Made by a program: the position numbers and the translations under genes. From a virus, in the IMG/VR virus record IMGVR_UViG_3300046007_004354, positions 1 through 20,316 of that record: DNA of 20,316 bases; one strand, written 5' to 3'. This document shows, in pieces, positions 1-7,410 of this stretch (position 1 is its first letter; every line of letters begins with the position of its first letter). The notes beneath the pieces were generated by a model, which made no database searches, had not been told where the DNA came from, and saw only the letters and a list, made by a program, of their open reading frames with translations.

Positions 1-731
1 ATTAATGCTGCTCTGCGAATACCACCTGATAATACTGCATCGGCAATATGGCAAATGATATCATGTGCTTCAATTGATTTTAATTTGTCGCCATTTTGCT
101 TGCGATCAAATATCTTTTGAATTTGAAACAAACATTCTTTAAGTGGCTCAGGACCAGGTGCTTTACCACCTGCTGTGATTAAACGAGCACCTTTTGGACG
201 AATATCTCTAAAATCAAATAACGGTAAAGGAGATCCAGTAAAATATGCTTTAACTAGGATTTTAACGGCGTCAGCCCATCCTTCAATACTATCGCCAACT
301 AAATATCTCTTGTGTTTAGTCGGGATTTTAATTTCAGGTAAGTTTTCAATGTGATGTTGTTGTACACTAAATCCTACTCCACAACCTGATAATAATAAAA
401 ACATTGTTTCACTAAATGAGCGGAAATCATCAACAGGTAAATAAGCACAGTTATATATACGTGCATTATTAATTTCAATTGGCTTTCCTGCGAACTGCAT
501 TGAACGCATTGATGGCAATACCTTTTTATCATAAACTAATTCATATGCCTTTTCAATTTCCTCTTTTAATTTTGGAAATTTGGATATATGCATATTTTTA
601 TTTCTCGTAACTATTTCTTCCCATGTTTCTCTTCTTTGTAATTCAGGGATGTACTTTGCATACTTGTTGTAAACTGTAATGTCAGAGAGAATGCTCACCG
701 AAGGATGAACATCATGTTTTCCTTTACTCAT
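1..731 (-). CDS. nrdJ: Adenosylcobalamin-dependent (class II) ribonucleotide reductase, N-terminal part
   Basis: This is the first 243 codons of a gene that runs off the low-coordinate end of the window, so its C-terminal part, including the catalytic barrel core, is missing here. Reading from the ATG at 729-731, the protein contains blocks typical of monomeric class II reductases: YNCAYLPVDD around residues 93-102, whose Cys95 is the likely first redox cysteine, then SGCGVGFSVQ at 115-124 and SGGIRRAAL at 235-243. Class II enzymes reduce ribonucleotides to deoxyribonucleotides using a B12-derived radical, without oxygen and without a separate radical subunit. The gene follows the helicase gene on the same strand after a 60-nt gap that holds a TATTTATT element. 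No cobalamin riboswitch is visible in that short leader. Assignment to this family is firm. The choice of the monomeric NrdJ subtype is likely rather than proven, because the cobalamin-binding region lies outside the window. Confidence 0.88.
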   Translation of the reverse strand, partial: MSKGKHDVHPSVSILSDITVYNKYAKYIPELQRRETWEEIVTRNKNMHISKFPKLKEEIEKAYELVYDKKVLPSMRSMQFAGKPIEINNARIYNCAYLPVDDFRSFSETMFLLLSGCGVGFSVQQHHIENLPEIKIPTKHKRYLVGDSIEGWADAVKILVKAYFTGSPLPLFDFRDIRPKGARLITAGGKAPGPEPLKECLFQIQKIFDRKQNGDKLKSIEAHDIICHIADAVLSGGIRRAAL

Positions 732-769
732 AATCTAATTAAATTTATAATATGTTTTTCGAATGTGCC

Positions 770-777
770 AATAAATA
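770..777 (-). promoter_or_regulatory. Candidate promoter element TATTTATT before nrdJ
   Basis: On the minus strand the gap between the helicase stop and the nrdJ start reads TTGTATTTATTGGCA. It shares the TATTTAT core found before the single-strand binding protein gene and four tail genes. It lies about 45 nt before the nrdJ ATG, the longest spacing of the set. A promoter role is inferred from recurrence and position only. Confidence 0.35.
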
Positions 778-791
778 CAATATATACAACG

Positions 792-2159
792 CTAATCGGA
801 ACTTAGGATAAAATTCTTTAAAAAGTTTTTTTCATCTCTATCCATTGCATTATAATCAACAGGTTTTTTAGGGTTTCCGTTATTAGTATCTTCTATTTCA
901 AGAAAATCTTCGTATATCTCTATATGCCCTGTTGATGTATCTATTTTAGAAGCAAACGTCATACCATCAGCACCTAATCTGTTCTTCATAATGTGCCAAC
1001 GGCCCGTACCTTCTAATTTATCTTTTCTATTACGTGCTAATGATACCACTATATCCCCAATCATTAATTTGGAATATGATCCTGCTATATTATCTCCTTC
1101 AATAATATCGCTTTTAGCACCGGTTCTATTTGCTTGTGATGGAGTTACGATAGGCAATCCTAATTCACGAGCAAGTCCTCGAATACTTGTATATATGTCT
1201 TCTGTTCCTTCAAGTCTATCTCTAGCTGAATTTTTTAGAAGATCAATGTAATCAATAATGATTATATCAGGCATAAATTCATATTGAGTTTTAAGTTGCT
1301 CAATATGTTGCTCAATATTATCTAATGTTGTTTTACCTGATGGAAATTCTTTTACTTTAATTTTACCAGGTAATTCATTTACAATACTTTCTACTTCAGC
1401 TCTGTGTTTTGTGATTTGGTCTACAGGGATGTTAAGTAAATTTGCATCTATACGTCTTGCAACATATGTTTCACTTAATTCCAAAGTGTAATATAATACA
1501 TTGTACCCTAATTTAGCAGCATGAGCAGCCATTGCTATAACAGCCCATGATTTACCTCCACCAGGATTACCAAACACTATACCTAATTCACCTTTACCAA
1601 TACCTCCTTGTGTAAGATTATTAAATACATCCCAAGGAAACGGAATAGGTCCTCTATTGTCTTCGCGATAACGTGTTTCTACATCTTTTTCGTATTCGTG
1701 TCCAATTGATCTTACTTCACCTACTTTAAGTGCATTTAAGATAATCTGGCGAATAGAATCAAAGTCATTTGTAACAAGCAAATCTGCTGATGTTACAATT
1801 GCTTTTTTCATTTGTTGGTTTTTACAAAACCCTAAAAATTCATCCTTAATGTATTGGATATCTGTTTGTTCAGATTCACGATATGCCTGTACTAATTGTT
1901 CTTTAATTGCAATCTTTAGTACTTCGTTGTCTATTTTTTGGACTTCAACTTTAATAGCATCCATTGATGGAACAGTGTGATACTTATTAAAATATTTAAG
2001 TATCTCCTTAATAATCCATTGGTGAGACGTGTTTTCAAAAAATTCATCACTTAATGATTCAGAAATTGTAATTAAAAAATCTCGGTCTGTAAGTAAAGCA
2101 CCCATTACTTTTGTTTGGAATGTAGGGCCGTACTGAGACAATTTGCTCAATGTAGTCAT
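792..2159 (-). CDS. Replicative DNA helicase, DnaB/T4 gp41-like
   Basis: A 455-residue hexameric-helicase-type protein, close in length to T4 gp41 (about 475). It should unwind DNA 5' to 3' at the fork, on the lagging-strand template. The N-terminal 130 or so residues look like the DnaB helical domain. The RecA-like core follows, with Walker A FGNPGGGKSW (Lys203) and Walker B DIIIIDYIDLL (Asp303). The segment PSQANR near residue 340 and the later SLARNRKDK stretch fit the sensor and arginine-finger region of DnaB proteins. The gene follows the RNase H-like gene after 26 nt and precedes the ribonucleotide reductase gene. No Shine-Dalgarno sequence precedes the ATG. No separate primase gene is visible in the window and the protein has no primase domain, so the primase must be encoded elsewhere. 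The family is certain; the gp41 equivalence rests on neighbourhood (UvsX, gp32-like, RNase H). Confidence 0.93.
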   Translation of the reverse strand: MTTLSKLSQYGPTFQTKVMGALLTDRDFLITISESLSDEFFENTSHQWIIKEILKYFNKYHTVPSMDAIKVEVQKIDNEVLKIAIKEQLVQAYRESEQTDIQYIKDEFLGFCKNQQMKKAIVTSADLLVTNDFDSIRQIILNALKVGEVRSIGHEYEKDVETRYREDNRGPIPFPWDVFNNLTQGGIGKGELGIVFGNPGGGKSWAVIAMAAHAAKLGYNVLYYTLELSETYVARRIDANLLNIPVDQITKHRAEVESIVNELPGKIKVKEFPSGKTTLDNIEQHIEQLKTQYEFMPDIIIIDYIDLLKNSARDRLEGTEDIYTSIRGLARELGLPIVTPSQANRTGAKSDIIEGDNIAGSYSKLMIGDIVVSLARNRKDKLEGTGRWHIMKNRLGADGMTFASKIDTSTGHIEIYEDFLEIEDTNNGNPKKPVDYNAMDRDEKNFLKNFILSSD

Positions 2160-2185
2160 GCGTAACTTTTATTTGTATGAAGATA

Positions 2186-3211
2186 CTATTTTAATATAAG
2201 GGATCCAAAAGTTTCTGAAAGCCATGAATGTGTATTGCCAATAGAATTTCTCAACCCATCTGCTTCATACAACATCATAAAAGCACCTATATTTAAATTA
2301 GTAAGATCTTCGTTTAATGATTCAATTATACTTTGCTTGTCAGGTGCTGATATATTTGGTTGTCTTAAATTCATCAATTGATAATTAATATTTAACTGAT
2401 GTTTAAATTCAAGTACATTACCATATACATTATTGCTACCTAAGTTGTCTTCACATATAGAATATAATTCTTCTATATCGTGTTCTTGTTCGTCTCCTAA
2501 AGGAAAGAATTTTACTGCTTTTTTAGGTCCTACTCCTCGTACTCCTGGAAGATTATCTGATTGGTCTCCCATTAGTACTTTGTAAAGTAAATAATTGTTA
2601 GGATGTACTTCAAATTCTTCAAGTACATCTTTTACTTTATATGTTTTACGTTTAGTAGGAGAATATACCGATGTTTTGTCACTAATTAATTGATAAAAGT
2701 CTTTATCTGCAGACATAATAGTAACTTCTTTACACTCATTATCCTTTTCAAAATGTTGAGCAATAAGACCTATACTATCGTCAGCCTCAATTTTATCAAT
2801 TGATATTAAAGTAACAGGAAGCTGTTTTAAATATTGGATAAGGCGTGTCATTTGCCCTACCATAGCTTCACTTTCGCTATCTTTATTTTCAAATATATCC
2901 CAGTTAGTAATACGAGTAATACTTCTGTTTGCTTTATATTGTGGATATAGATTTTTCTTATTGTTTGTGCTACCTAATCCATCAAATACAAGTATTACTC
3001 TAGTAGGACGAAATGTCTTTACAGCATACCCAACGCTTCTTAGGTACCCCACAAGACCACCAATGTGGTGGCCTGCGGGGTTCATAAGATTAACAGTAGA
3101 GAAACTACGAATGAAAGCATTCATCGAGTCTACTATAAGCACTCTACTGTTGCGGGTCGGCTTTTCTCCTAAGGAGCTGATTATTTGGTTTAAAAATTTC
3201 TTATCAAACAT
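2186..3211 (-). CDS. 5'-3' exonuclease / flap nuclease, T4 RNase H-like
   Basis: A 341-residue FEN-family nuclease that would remove RNA primers and 5' flaps during lagging-strand maturation. Acidic metal-binding motifs are visible in order: VDSMNAFIR near residue 28, VLVFDG near 74, EADDS with Asp144 and Asp145, SADKDF near 168, and the helix-three-turn-helix block GDQSDNLPGVRGVGPKKA beginning at Gly215, with Asp216 and Asp219. T4 RNase H has 305 residues, so the length is compatible. The start codon overlaps the uvsX stop as TAATG (3209-3213), implying translational coupling. A polymerase I 5' nuclease domain is the same superfamily. Here it is a stand-alone protein, while the polymerase-like gene lies four genes upstream. 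Confidence 0.9.
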   Translation of the reverse strand: MFDKKFLNQIISSLGEKPTRNSRVLIVDSMNAFIRSFSTVNLMNPAGHHIGGLVGYLRSVGYAVKTFRPTRVILVFDGLGSTNNKKNLYPQYKANRSITRITNWDIFENKDSESEAMVGQMTRLIQYLKQLPVTLISIDKIEADDSIGLIAQHFEKDNECKEVTIMSADKDFYQLISDKTSVYSPTKRKTYKVKDVLEEFEVHPNNYLLYKVLMGDQSDNLPGVRGVGPKKAVKFFPLGDEQEHDIEELYSICEDNLGSNNVYGNVLEFKHQLNINYQLMNLRQPNISAPDKQSIIESLNEDLTNLNIGAFMMLYEADGLRNSIGNTHSWLSETFGSLILK

Positions 3212-4293
3212 TATTCTGGTTCTTGTTCGAACCCAATGTCATCGATAAGATCATCTCTTTCTATAACAATATCAAAGTCTTTTGCACCAAGTTTTTCAAG
3301 CCATTCTGCTGAATGTTCTTTTTTGTATTCATCAATTGCTTTTTTATCATCATCAATAAAACCGTGAGTGGTCATAATGATGGTTCCTTTTGATGAAATA
3401 CCGTTTACGTGGTTTTTTTCAACTTGTATTTTAGTACGTTTAGCAAATTCAACGTCTTTACCGTTTTTGGTTGCTTTAATTTTGTTTGTACCAGCATTTG
3501 ATACATTACCAAATGTAATGATAAATGTTGCATCATACCACATTGCCATTCCACCTTTATTCATCATTTTAGGTTGTGACATTGGTGTTTCTGCTTTAGC
3601 CGTCCAAACTTTATTAACACATACTAAAGTATTAGTATAGGGATATGATTCCTTACGTGACAGTAGGATCTTTTGGTTTACACCGTTAGAAAATTGAGTT
3701 GACATTGCACCAGCAATCCACTCATTATTGTTTTTTCCTGAATTTAAAGACATATTACATGTAATACTTCCAATTGAATCCCAGAAGAATGCTAAATCAT
3801 GAGGTAAATTGCCTTTCTTTTGTTCGTCTAATAAATCAGAAATAAATGATGCTACGTCTTCAACTGAATTAAGATTACTTCTATCTGCAAATATAAAGAA
3901 TCCACTAAAATCAGCTACTTCTCCATCTTCATTTGCTACTTCATTAAATTGCAATCCCATTTCACGAGCATGTTCCCAATTCCATTTCATCTCTGTGATT
4001 AGGAATACAGGCAATACACCCATTTTTTGAGCAGCAACAGCTGCTTCGAGCATTGCTGTTGTTTTACCTGTATCCGAGTGACCACGTAACAGTGTTATGT
4101 GGCCCATCGGAATACCAGGTACAGAAGTAACGTCTTGGAAGGCTTTAGATAGTGGAATCCATCTTTGTTCTTTAAACTTGACAGCAGTAGTTAAATACTT
4201 TGCTTGTTTAAAAGCATCTAAATCAAACGATTTGCCTGATGATGTTTTAATAGCAGAGGATGCTGCTTCATTTAAACTTTTAGTTCTAGCCAT
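3211..4293 (-). CDS. uvsX: UvsX-like RecA-family recombinase
   Basis: A 360-residue RecA-fold ATPase that would form filaments on single-stranded DNA and drive strand exchange in recombination-dependent replication. Walker A is GHSDTGKTT (Lys77) within the stretch GHITLLRGHSDTGKTTAMLE. A Walker B-type strand AFFWDSIGS lies around residues 168-176. The region MNKGGMAMWYDATFIITF fits the core after the DNA-binding loops. T4 UvsX has 391 residues. The start lies 2 nt after the stop of the single-strand binding protein gene, without a Shine-Dalgarno sequence, and its own stop overlaps the nuclease start. The direct pairing with a gp32-like gene supports UvsX rather than a host-type RecA. The C-terminal tail is acidic (ending GFEQEPE), as in many RecA-like proteins. 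Confidence 0.88.
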   Translation of the reverse strand: MARTKSLNEAASSAIKTSSGKSFDLDAFKQAKYLTTAVKFKEQRWIPLSKAFQDVTSVPGIPMGHITLLRGHSDTGKTTAMLEAAVAAQKMGVLPVFLITEMKWNWEHAREMGLQFNEVANEDGEVADFSGFFIFADRSNLNSVEDVASFISDLLDEQKKGNLPHDLAFFWDSIGSITCNMSLNSGKNNNEWIAGAMSTQFSNGVNQKILLSRKESYPYTNTLVCVNKVWTAKAETPMSQPKMMNKGGMAMWYDATFIITFGNVSNAGTNKIKATKNGKDVEFAKRTKIQVEKNHVNGISSKGTIIMTTHGFIDDDKKAIDEYKKEHSAEWLEKLGAKDFDIVIERDDLIDDIGFEQEPE

Positions 4294-4295
4294 TT

Positions 4296-5102
4296 TTAGT
4301 CGTTAAATAAGTCATTGAATTTGTCTGCTTTAGATTGCTTGGTTTGCAAGTTAAAATTTGCATCTTGCTTTTTTTCCCAAGGCAAATCACTTTCTTCCTC
4401 TTCTTCTTTAGTAGCAATTGGCTCTTCAGTTTCTTCCTCAGGATTAGCCCATTTTTGGAAGATTTCATTCAAGCTTTCATAAGTGTGATGCTTATTAATT
4501 GCAAGAATGTCTGGTTGTTCTTCAAGCCAAGTGTTTACTGCATCTGCATCATCAGTAAGAGGAGTTGTCTTTACGCGTGGGGTAATGTTACATTTAATAC
4601 CTTTGCGTCCAGCAACTTCAGCGTCGACTGCTTCAACAACGAAATCACGACCATCTTGAATGTCTGTATAATCGCCATAATCTTCATTCATAGCGATATT
4701 CATAAGTTGAGTGTAAATTTCCTTACCAAATTCCCACAAACGAACACCCATTTGTTCTTCACCGCGCACGATAACAGGAGCAAATACTCGCATTTTAGGA
4801 GTAATTTTCTTAGCCATCTGCCAATGATCAGGGTTGTCTGATTTGCGAAGCTTTTGAGCTGCTTCAACAATTGGATCAGCTTCACCCCAGTTACTCAATG
4901 CAAGGATAGGTCCTTTTGTGTAACCATAGTGAAAATAGATTTCACGGAATGGAGTTGATTTGTTAAATTTAGAAGGAACAATACGAATCTGGTATTTACC
5001 AGCTGTTGGTTTCCAGAAAATCTTTTTGTAATCAATTTTCTCTCTCTTTTCTCCTTTGTTCTGGAAGGAGTCCAGTTTGTTTTTAATTAATGATAAATCC
5101 AT
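4296..5102 (-). CDS. Single-stranded DNA-binding protein, T4 gp32-like
   Basis: A 268-residue gp32-type protein that would coat single-stranded DNA and organise the replisome. The N-terminus is short and basic (NKGEKREKIDYKK), followed by a core rich in aromatic and basic residues (KIFWKPTAGKYQIRIVPSK, then YFHYGYTKG and GVRLWEFGKEIY). The C-terminus is strongly acidic from about residue 218 (EEETEE, KEEEEESDLPWE) and ends FNDLFND, like the protein-interaction tail of gp32. The whole sequence has one cysteine (in GIKCNITP), so the Cys/His zinc site of T4 gp32 is absent. T4 gp32 has 301 residues. The gene is preceded by a TATTTATT element and followed after 2 nt by uvsX. Confidence 0.85.
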   Translation of the reverse strand: MDLSLIKNKLDSFQNKGEKREKIDYKKIFWKPTAGKYQIRIVPSKFNKSTPFREIYFHYGYTKGPILALSNWGEADPIVEAAQKLRKSDNPDHWQMAKKITPKMRVFAPVIVRGEEQMGVRLWEFGKEIYTQLMNIAMNEDYGDYTDIQDGRDFVVEAVDAEVAGRKGIKCNITPRVKTTPLTDDADAVNTWLEEQPDILAINKHHTYESLNEIFQKWANPEEETEEPIATKEEEEESDLPWEKKQDANFNLQTKQSKADKFNDLFND

Positions 5103-5122
5103 AACAGTTTTTATTTTGTGAC

Positions 5123-5130
5123 AATAAATA
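5123..5130 (-). promoter_or_regulatory. Candidate promoter element before the gp32-like gene
   Basis: On the minus strand the 54-nt gap before the gp32-like gene contains CTTATATTTATTGTCAC, with the TATTTATT core about 28 nt before the ATG. The same core recurs before other genes. A dedicated promoter would suit a protein needed in large amounts. The promoter role is inference. Confidence 0.4.
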
Positions 5131-5156
5131 TAAGAAAATGAAAGTGGGAATCCAAA

Positions 5157-5618
5157 CTAGATTTCTACAATCTTATGGATCTTAGTATGTACACGTCTCA
5201 AACCACCGTCTTGAGTAAGTAGAATTGTATTGCGAAAATCGGTCCAAACAATTCTGTAGTTTGTATCTAAAATACCCCCGTTTAGTTCCTTAATAAGAGC
5301 ATTAAGGGCGTTAATTGTGTATAAAGTATTACTTTCCTTTTTACGATGTAATAGTATTGTACTAGGTAGTGCACTTTGTGCATTGTTATTTACAACATCA
5401 ATATTGTAAGTCAAAATCAACTCCTCAGTATCAGGTGATTCTAACACAAATATTTTATTGTATAAGATAGAGTAGCGAGTAGTTAAGGTATTTAACGTTT
5501 CGTCTAGTCTGTTGTGTTCAATAAAGGTACAAAATAATTTATTTCCAGCCATCTCGTCAATAACAATGTTTTCAAAATTGTAGCTGGTTATAAATATGGA
5601 TTGTTCTGTTGTAACCAT
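5157..5618 (-). CDS. Conserved-looking protein of unknown function between polymerase and SSB genes
   Basis: A 153-residue protein I do not recognise. It begins 5 nt after the polymerase-like gene stop and is followed by the gp32-like gene, so it probably belongs to the replication set. It has no signal peptide, membrane segment or coiled coil that I can see. It looks like a compact alpha/beta protein, with the hydrophobic strand KIFVLESPDTEELILTYNI near residues 55-73, the basic segment LLHRKKESNTLYTINALN near 90-107 and RIVWTDFRNTILL near 122-134. The ATG at 5616-5618 has an A/T-rich leader (TTAAATTAAACATT) and no Shine-Dalgarno sequence. A role beside the polymerase is suggested only by position. 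Confidence 0.75.
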   Translation of the reverse strand: MVTTEQSIFITSYNFENIVIDEMAGNKLFCTFIEHNRLDETLNTLTTRYSILYNKIFVLESPDTEELILTYNIDVVNNNAQSALPSTILLHRKKESNTLYTINALNALIKELNGGILDTNYRIVWTDFRNTILLTQDGGLRRVHTKIHKIVEI

Positions 5619-5623
5619 AATGT

Positions 5624-6901
5624 TTAATTTAATTCGTTATAATTGTTTCCGGTTTTTATACGTACAGGGTATTGTAATTTTGCGATTATATCGTTGATTT
5701 TATCGCGTTCTTCGCGCGAAACATCAATAAGTACGGAGTCATACGTGTAAAGTATTATGCGTGATTTTAGTGGTCTAAAGTCATTAAATAATGAATATAG
5801 TTGCGCTACGTTTTGTGATGTTTCGTAGTTTTGAATATAATAATTAAGTATTTTTTGTGGACTAGGATTGTCAATATCCTTTAATCTAAAGCGTTTTCCA
5901 GATGGAGTATCAATAAACCCTCCATATTGAATTGTATCCCATAAATCGTCTGTAAATGCTTGTATACTTTTAAAAAAGGGCTTGTTTTGCAATTCAGGTC
6001 TAATACCTCCGTATAAGTTTTGGAATGTTATTTCTTTAACTTTAGATATATCTTTATTATTTAATATTTTTGCTATTTGCTCGTACACATTTGTTTCCTT
6101 ATCAAAGTTATAATTTACAAGTGTGCCGAGGAGACGTGGATGATATCCGTTAAAGTCGATTTCAATAAATAAATCGTTGCGGGGTACGAAACAGGAGCGT
6201 TCGCCGTTTTCCTTATTTAAGGCAGCAAAATTTATACTGTTAAAGGCGTTAGAAGGGCGGCTAGTAAGAGTAAGTAAATTATAAGAAGTATAAATATATC
6301 CTTGTCTAACTGAAAAATGTGGCGTAGGATGTTCTTCATGATATTTAATAAAGCATGTTTTGTCTAATTTAATGCCTTCCTTTTCTATTTTAAAAAACAC
6401 CTCAATCGCCTTGTTCATGGCTTCGGTATTTTTATGTAGGTAAGGCTTTACTACACTATAAATATTTTCACAATATTCATAATGTTTGGAAATTGGAATA
6501 AGTTCATTAATATTCTTTAACGAACCATGCTCACGGTAGAAATTAGAAACGATATTTGGTTCACATCCACCAAAATCAAATCTACCACTTTCCTGTAGCG
6601 CATAATGAAACGAAGCATCATTAATTTTACCACTAAGGAAATATTTTGTGTATTTTGCATCTGCAGCATATAACTCCTTTTCTGATAAATATTTTTTGAT
6701 TGTTTGCCATTTTAAACTAAGTGATTCTGTATGTTTAATACAAAATATATATCCTTTACTTTCAAATGGTTTTACATATATAAGCGAAACATCGGCAATA
6801 GCCGGATGATAATTGCTGTTGTTTGTAATTATGTGAACAAAACATTTATCAAAGGGGGGTATGTGTTGTAACTGTTCTTCTTTTTCGACTATATAAAACA
6901 T
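5624..6901 (-). CDS. Family A DNA polymerase-like protein, short and lacking an active exonuclease
   Basis: A 425-residue protein whose C-terminal 220 residues carry the family A polymerase signature in the right order. Motif A is FIEIDFNGYHPRLLG, with catalytic Asp249 standing for the DxSQIELR motif. Motif B (O helix) is KEITFQNLYGG, with Lys289, Phe293 and Tyr297 at the spacing of E. coli Pol I Lys758, Phe762 and Tyr766. Motif C is TYDSVLIDV, with Asp388 in place of the Asp of HDE. The usual glutamate is Ser and the usual His is Tyr. The segment TSRPSNAFNSINF near 212-224 fits the template/primer TGR.S..PN.QN block. The N-terminal 150 residues may be a degenerate 3'-5' exonuclease fold: the usual DxE is not visible. 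It is far shorter than Pol I (928) or T7 polymerase (704). It could be the replicase or an accessory polymerase. No family B gene is visible in this window. Confidence 0.78.
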   Translation of the reverse strand: MFYIVEKEEQLQHIPPFDKCFVHIITNNSNYHPAIADVSLIYVKPFESKGYIFCIKHTESLSLKWQTIKKYLSEKELYAADAKYTKYFLSGKINDASFHYALQESGRFDFGGCEPNIVSNFYREHGSLKNINELIPISKHYEYCENIYSVVKPYLHKNTEAMNKAIEVFFKIEKEGIKLDKTCFIKYHEEHPTPHFSVRQGYIYTSYNLLTLTSRPSNAFNSINFAALNKENGERSCFVPRNDLFIEIDFNGYHPRLLGTLVNYNFDKETNVYEQIAKILNNKDISKVKEITFQNLYGGIRPELQNKPFFKSIQAFTDDLWDTIQYGGFIDTPSGKRFRLKDIDNPSPQKILNYYIQNYETSQNVAQLYSLFNDFRPLKSRIILYTYDSVLIDVSREERDKINDIIAKLQYPVRIKTGNNYNELN

Positions 6902-6914
6902 AACCTTTATCTTT

Positions 6915-6929
6915 GTACATTAAATGTAC
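6915..6929. promoter_or_regulatory. 15-nt perfect palindrome before the polymerase gene
   Basis: GTACATT-A-AATGTAC is a perfect inverted repeat with 7-bp arms and one central base. It lies 13 nt before the polymerase ATG (6899-6901) in the short gap after the 156-residue gene. It sits at the border between tail and replication genes, where a change in transcription control is expected. It could be an operator for a dimeric regulator or part of a promoter region. The sequence is clear; the function is inferred. Confidence 0.4.
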
Positions 6930-6939
6930 GTATAAAAAA

Positions 6940-7410
6940 TTATGTTACCAAAAATTCTCTTAATCCAGGCATTTGTTTATTAACGTCTTCTAATGTTTGT
7001 GTTTGTGAATTGTATGATATTACTTGAAAACTAGGATCATTTCTTTGAGATAATGTATTAAATGTTTTTTGATTTACTTCTTTAATTTTAATATCCTTTA
7101 CAGTTAAATCTTTATAAAAATAACGAGTAATATTTGATTGATCACTTAATAAAGAGTTTGCTTGTGTTACTAACGAACCAGCAGCAGCTACTGCACCAGC
7201 AGCTGCTTGTATAATACTATATTTTTCTAATGGTCTAGATGTTTTTTCATCATATGTTTTACCACTAAAATATTTACTACCATTTACTATACAATAAAAT
7301 CCTATATAAGGAATTTTTGATCTTACAAAACGTAAAGCAAGATTTTTTCCAATACCAGTACCATTAGTATATTGGTTTTCTACAATTCTATTTTTTGGTA
7401 TTTGTATCAT
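6940..7410 (-). CDS. Putative tail/baseplate-associated protein of unknown function
   Basis: A 156-residue protein I do not recognise. Its ATG overlaps the hub gene stop as TAATG (7408-7412), so it is probably co-translated with the hub and may be a virion or tail-assembly protein. It has a basic N-terminus, a compact segment IPYIGFYCIVNGSKYFSG around residues 33-50, an alanine-rich stretch IIQAAAGAVAAAGSLV around 66-81 that could be a short hydrophobic helix or turn, and a C-terminal polar part. No enzymatic motif is visible. It is the last gene of the tail group before the replication genes. Confidence 0.72.
   Translation of the reverse strand: MIQIPKNRIVENQYTNGTGIGKNLALRFVRSKIPYIGFYCIVNGSKYFSGKTYDEKTSRPLEKYSIIQAAAGAVAAAGSLVTQANSLLSDQSNITRYFYKDLTVKDIKIKEVNQKTFNTLSQRNDPSFQVISYNSQTQTLEDVNKQMPGLREFLVT

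Noticed and set aside
732-791. A cobalamin riboswitch in front of the B12-dependent reductase gene.
   Set aside because: The gap is only 60 nt, far too short for a B12 riboswitch, and has no matching conserved box.
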